NCBI GenBank assembly: GCA_963921425.1
Contig: OY992833.1
Location: 23,422,698 to 23,486,697 of the forward strand
Length of the DNA: 64,000 nucleotides
Reading direction: 5' to 3'
Source: Dryas octopetala
Lineage: Eukaryota > Streptophyta > Magnoliopsida > Rosales > Rosaceae
A program made the position numbers and the translations under genes. Below the pieces are notes generated by a model. It was not told where the DNA came from. It worked only from the letters and a program-made list of their open reading frames with translations, and did no database searches. Below, piece by piece: positions 60,340 to 64,000 of this stretch. The first letter of the stretch is position 1. Every line of letters starts with the position of its first letter.

Positions 60340-62013
60340 GTGGTGAATCATGTTTACTAAATTTGGTAATGGGTCAAATACAGAGGTAACGAAGTCTTAG
60401 ATTGCCAACTGTGTGGCTATGAATGATCGAACCACTGAAATTACCATGTACCATTAATTGGCCTAGCTATCTAGAGTAGAAGTACGTATTTCTCGATCTT
60501 TATCCTTACTGATCGAATTAAGGACTAAGTTACTAATTATTAAATAGTGCTTAGGGTATATACGTACATTTATTTTTCTTCGATTGCTCAGTTTAGTGAT
60601 ATGCTTAGTAATTATACTGATCTGGTTCCATGATTAACCTAATTCATTTCACTTTAGATATTGTTGCTCTATGGGCCGGAACAAAGAACAAGTATTACTT
60701 GAATGCATGCATGGCTTATTTCTTTGCTTGAGGGGAAAAAATCAGGCCTGGATTTGTAATGGCGCCGGAACCAAAAGTTGCATCCTCCAGAGTGTTCTAT
60801 TAGAAGGCAAGTTTATGCAGCATCTTAATTTGTGATGGGAGTGCCATGTTTCTTTTTTTTTTTTTTTTGGCCACTGGAGTGCCATGTTTCATATGGTGCT
60901 AAGGTAGTATATATTCTCTTTCTCAAAACCCTTAATTGAAAACAGCTAGCAGCTTTCAGTGAAATTAAATAGGAAGTCGATCGATCATGTATCTCAATAT
61001 TTTCGTCCAATTAAGTTAATTAGATGGCTATATATACGCGCGCGCGTGTGTGTGTATAATATACTTTGAATAGTTTGGGTGTAAGACTAATTGAGGTTGA
61101 ATTAGGGAGTTCTTAATTCTACTAAAGGTCAGCTTCAAAAGAGTGTTATATCAGCTTGTTGGACATTCAGTAGAGGAACAAAATAAGTCAGAATTGGAAG
61201 ACATACACGTACACACACGGACACAGAAAATTGCAATGTGTACATCTAGTAAGGATGATCACATTTTCCAATGCAAGCTTTCTAATTAGTTTGATTCTTT
61301 ATATTACTAGCTAAGATATATATTATATGATTATATATATATATATATAGATATATATACGCTTCGATTAGTTGAGTATATAGACAATTAAGGTTGAATA
61401 TATATTGAAGTTCCTAGTTAGACCAAATACTTTCAAAGATAGATTGTTGCATCTTATAGATATTCAACCGGCCTTGTGCAGTTGATATGATAATCTTTTC
61501 TTAGAATAATGCATTTTATACACGTACCTCAGTTGGATATAAGTAAAGATGAATTGACTTTTATATTCTCTTTATTTCGTTTCATTACTTAATTAATCTA
61601 ATTTAAAAATTTTTGTTTAGTTTGCACGAATTTTAAAAGTTCTCTAGCCAACACTACTTCCAATAATTTGCATACTATAATAGTAATTATCAACCATATG
61701 TATATACATTGGACTACAACCAATAGTAATTATCTACTTATTATTTGTCAAATTTTAATGTTATATCAAGTACGTACGTAATCAAACCAAGAAAGTAGTA
61801 CCCCACTAAAAATAAGGGTATTAGACGTCACAACAAAATTTGTGTGCAGAATTAACTGTAAAATTTTGTGACTAAAATATGCTGTGGCTTTGTCGTGACT
61901 AAAATCCATGACTAAAAGTTTTAGTGACAGCTACTGTGACTGAATATGCTATTTATTACAACACCTTCTGCGGCTAAAAGTTTCATCTATTTAGAGCTTA
62001 ATTAGGTTTTCAT
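60340..62013. other. Intergenic with CACTA-like remnant
   Basis: At about 61800-61990 GTGACTAAAA-type words recur in both directions, as in CACTA subterminal repeats, but no ends were fixed. A (CG)n(TG)n run lies at about 61036-61054. No gene. Confidence 0.5.
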
Positions 62014-62323
62014 TTAGGGGTATCATCAACTTAGATTTTAATAAATTTTAAAATTTATAAAATCTATCAAAATTCAAGGAAATTGGCTAAAATTCTTATA
62101 GAATTTGTTATGTGTAAAAAATGCATCAAAATGTATCCAAATTATTCACTTAATGAAATTTATGACTTTCTGAAGACACATGAATTTCAATTAAATCCAT
62201 TAAAATCTTAGTTGGAAACAATTTGATCTCTATGAAATACATTAAAATATGAGTTGTGGACACTTAGATTTTATTGGACTTTTAAAATCCAATGAAATTC
62301 AAGTTATGAACACCTCCCTAAAA
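62014..62323. mobile_element. Dispersed MITE, copy 2
   Basis: Related to 44159-44482. The ends are TTTAGGGGTATC and, inverted, TTTAGGGAGGTG. AT-rich and non-coding. Confidence 0.65.
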
Positions 62324-62329
62324 GAAATA

Positions 62330-63262
62330 TTTGTTAGTGAGATGTATATTTAGTAATTATATATTTGTGACTATATATAACATTAGTGGACAATTAACAT
62401 TATACAAACGCTATTTTATACCCTAGAAGGGTATTGGGTAAACTCGTCGGCCTATATCTCTTGGCAGCGTTACCAATATATATATATATATACAAGTTCG
62501 ATCAGGTGCGAACATGCGAACGTGTCGCCAAACGTTCAGTAGCTTCGTCGAGCGTTGGCAATGATTTTTTAAAACAGGCGAGTGCTACAAGTAACGCTTG
62601 GCACTGCTTCCTTCACTGAGTTTTGAAGGTATATCCTGATGGGTTCACTCATCCTCTCTTAGGTTATAAAATGGGCTTTATGGAGGCCTTATGTTAGGGT
62701 TTAGTTCTAGAAGTCTAAAATTTCAGAGCTAAACTATAACATAAATGCCGACAAATCAGTGTCGAGCGCTCGGTGCTGCAAAATTTTGCACTACCGAGCA
62801 CTTGGCGTAAACGTTTGCACTTGAATGAGACTTTAAATGTATATATATGACTAAATTTCAAATGACAATGATGCCAATTATTAAATAGTTGGAAGGAAGA
62901 CCCTTTAGGAGTTTAGTTCCAACAATTCAACTTCGAAGTCATAAGTATATTAATTAGGTTTATATTGTTATTGTATATAGTACGAATATACGTACAATAA
63001 CAATATATTGAAAAAAACAATCATATGAGAACGCTATATATATACAAGTCTGGAAAAAAATTGGGTTCTGCCTATAGTTATTGTCCCTAGCAAGGTTTGT
63101 ATTGTTAATGGTTATAATTACTAACTTTTTTTTGGGGTGACTACATTCAAAAAATTTTGGTATCATTCCTAGCTTGTGAAAAAAGAAAAGGAATGGTAGC
63201 AAATAAGATATTCCTCAAAAGCTGTCTACAAATTTTTTGAATGTGTGGTTAAGGATTTCGAT
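62330..63262. other. Intergenic, nothing recognised
   Basis: AT-rich spacer. The right part should hold the 3' UTR of the minus-strand gene ending at 63263. Confidence 0.5.
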
Positions 63263-63960
63263 TTACAAAGACATCATGCCGGAAGCATAAGGGACCCCAC
63301 TCGGCTTGACCCATCTATCACCCTCAAACCACTTGCTAGCAGTGAAAGATTGAGCTTGATCGCCAGTCAACCTTTTGATGGAAGGCCATTTGACCCTCTT
63401 GGAGGTGTCGGAACCAGGACCTCTGTTTTTATACTCGCCGAAAAAGCAAGTTTGGTGAAAGTTCTCCTTGTCCCATTCTTTCCAGCCTTCCGGCTGAATG
63501 ATGTCATCAATTTGTGACTCCATGACGATGGTCCTCGAGAAGTTCTTCCATGGCCTACCCAAGTATGACTTGTTCTTGTCCTTTACGGGCACGTAGTCTG
63601 CCTCGCCGGTGATGGTGCAGTTTTGGAGGACGATGGCGGTGATCTCATTCTTGTCTAGCCTGCCTTGTGCTGTGACCATGCACGCCTGATTCTCCAGCGG
63701 CTTCCTCACCACCATCTTGCAGTTCTGAAAAAGCGCCAGCGCATCACCAAAGATGAAGTCGATGGTGCCGGTGATGGTGCAGTTGCGGTAGTATTGCCGG
63801 TAGGTTTGGGTGTAGAGGGTGTCTTGGTAGCCGTCCATGTGGCAGTTGTAGAAGATGGAGAAGTCCGACTGCACACGCAGCGCCACTGCTTGGTGCTTTG
63901 CGGCTCCGGCTGAGTTCTCAAATCCAATGCCCTTGGCAACAAAATAGTCTCCAAGTGCAG
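63263..63960 (-). CDS. Pectin methylesterase, last exon only (gene continues beyond the right edge)
   Basis: Exon 2 (698 nt, the same length as in the first paralog) starts after acceptor ATGCAG with the phase-1 AALGDYFVAKG boundary seen in both neighbours. It carries QAVALR, QDTLY, GTIDFIFGD (catalytic Asp) and YLGRPW, and ends in a SGVPYASGMMSL-type C-terminus. The intron begins at 63961; the pro-region exon lies outside the window. No lesion is seen in the visible part. Confidence 0.95.
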
Positions 63961-64000
63961 CTGCATGATGCACATGTACGTAGTTACGTACAATATATGT

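Overview
The window is nuclear DNA of a dicotyledonous plant. Genes have several exons with GT-AG introns, intergenic DNA is AT-rich and full of plant DNA transposons and microsatellites, and all recognisable proteins are plant families. A woody rosid (possibly Rosales) is a guess from overall protein flavour only.

Layout. Positions 1-24.5 kb hold a decayed cluster of divergent NRT1/PTR-family (NPF) transporter genes. One copy has long intact exons (minus strand, 4145-6637, 5' end unresolved), one is an orphan exon 2 (15721-15929) and one is a broken copy on the plus strand (22342-24155). Four leader-exon-like fragments with conserved splice donors accompany them. DNA transposons are packed between: a Mutator-like foldback, a PIF/Harbinger-like element with a GGT-rich core, a hAT element, a complete TRIM retroelement and a CACTA deletion derivative.

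Positions 17-36 kb hold a soluble epoxide hydrolase cluster. One three-exon gene is intact (25530-27318), one paralog has a single-base exon 1 deletion (28656-30494), and at least three fragments remain, one carrying a hAT-like MITE inside its exon 1. A rearranged copia-like LTR element and another hAT-like element lie in the same zone.

Positions 37.4-49.5 kb hold single-copy genes: an uncharacterised plant protein of 195 aa (minus), a RING-H2 ATL-type E3 ligase (plus, one exon) and the condensin II subunit CAP-H2 (minus, 11 exons).

Positions 51.7-64 kb hold three tandem minus-strand pectin methylesterase genes with an N-terminal inhibitor-like pro-region. The third is cut by the right edge. 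All share one phase-1 intron, and the first two share promoter blocks. A 0.64-kb direct duplication lies between the first two.

No operon-like logic applies. The main story is local tandem duplication of three families (NPF, epoxide hydrolase, pectin methylesterase) followed by decay and transposon insertion. The most unusual coding feature is the NPF copy whose central cytosolic loop has grown by about 220 residues through internal repeats.
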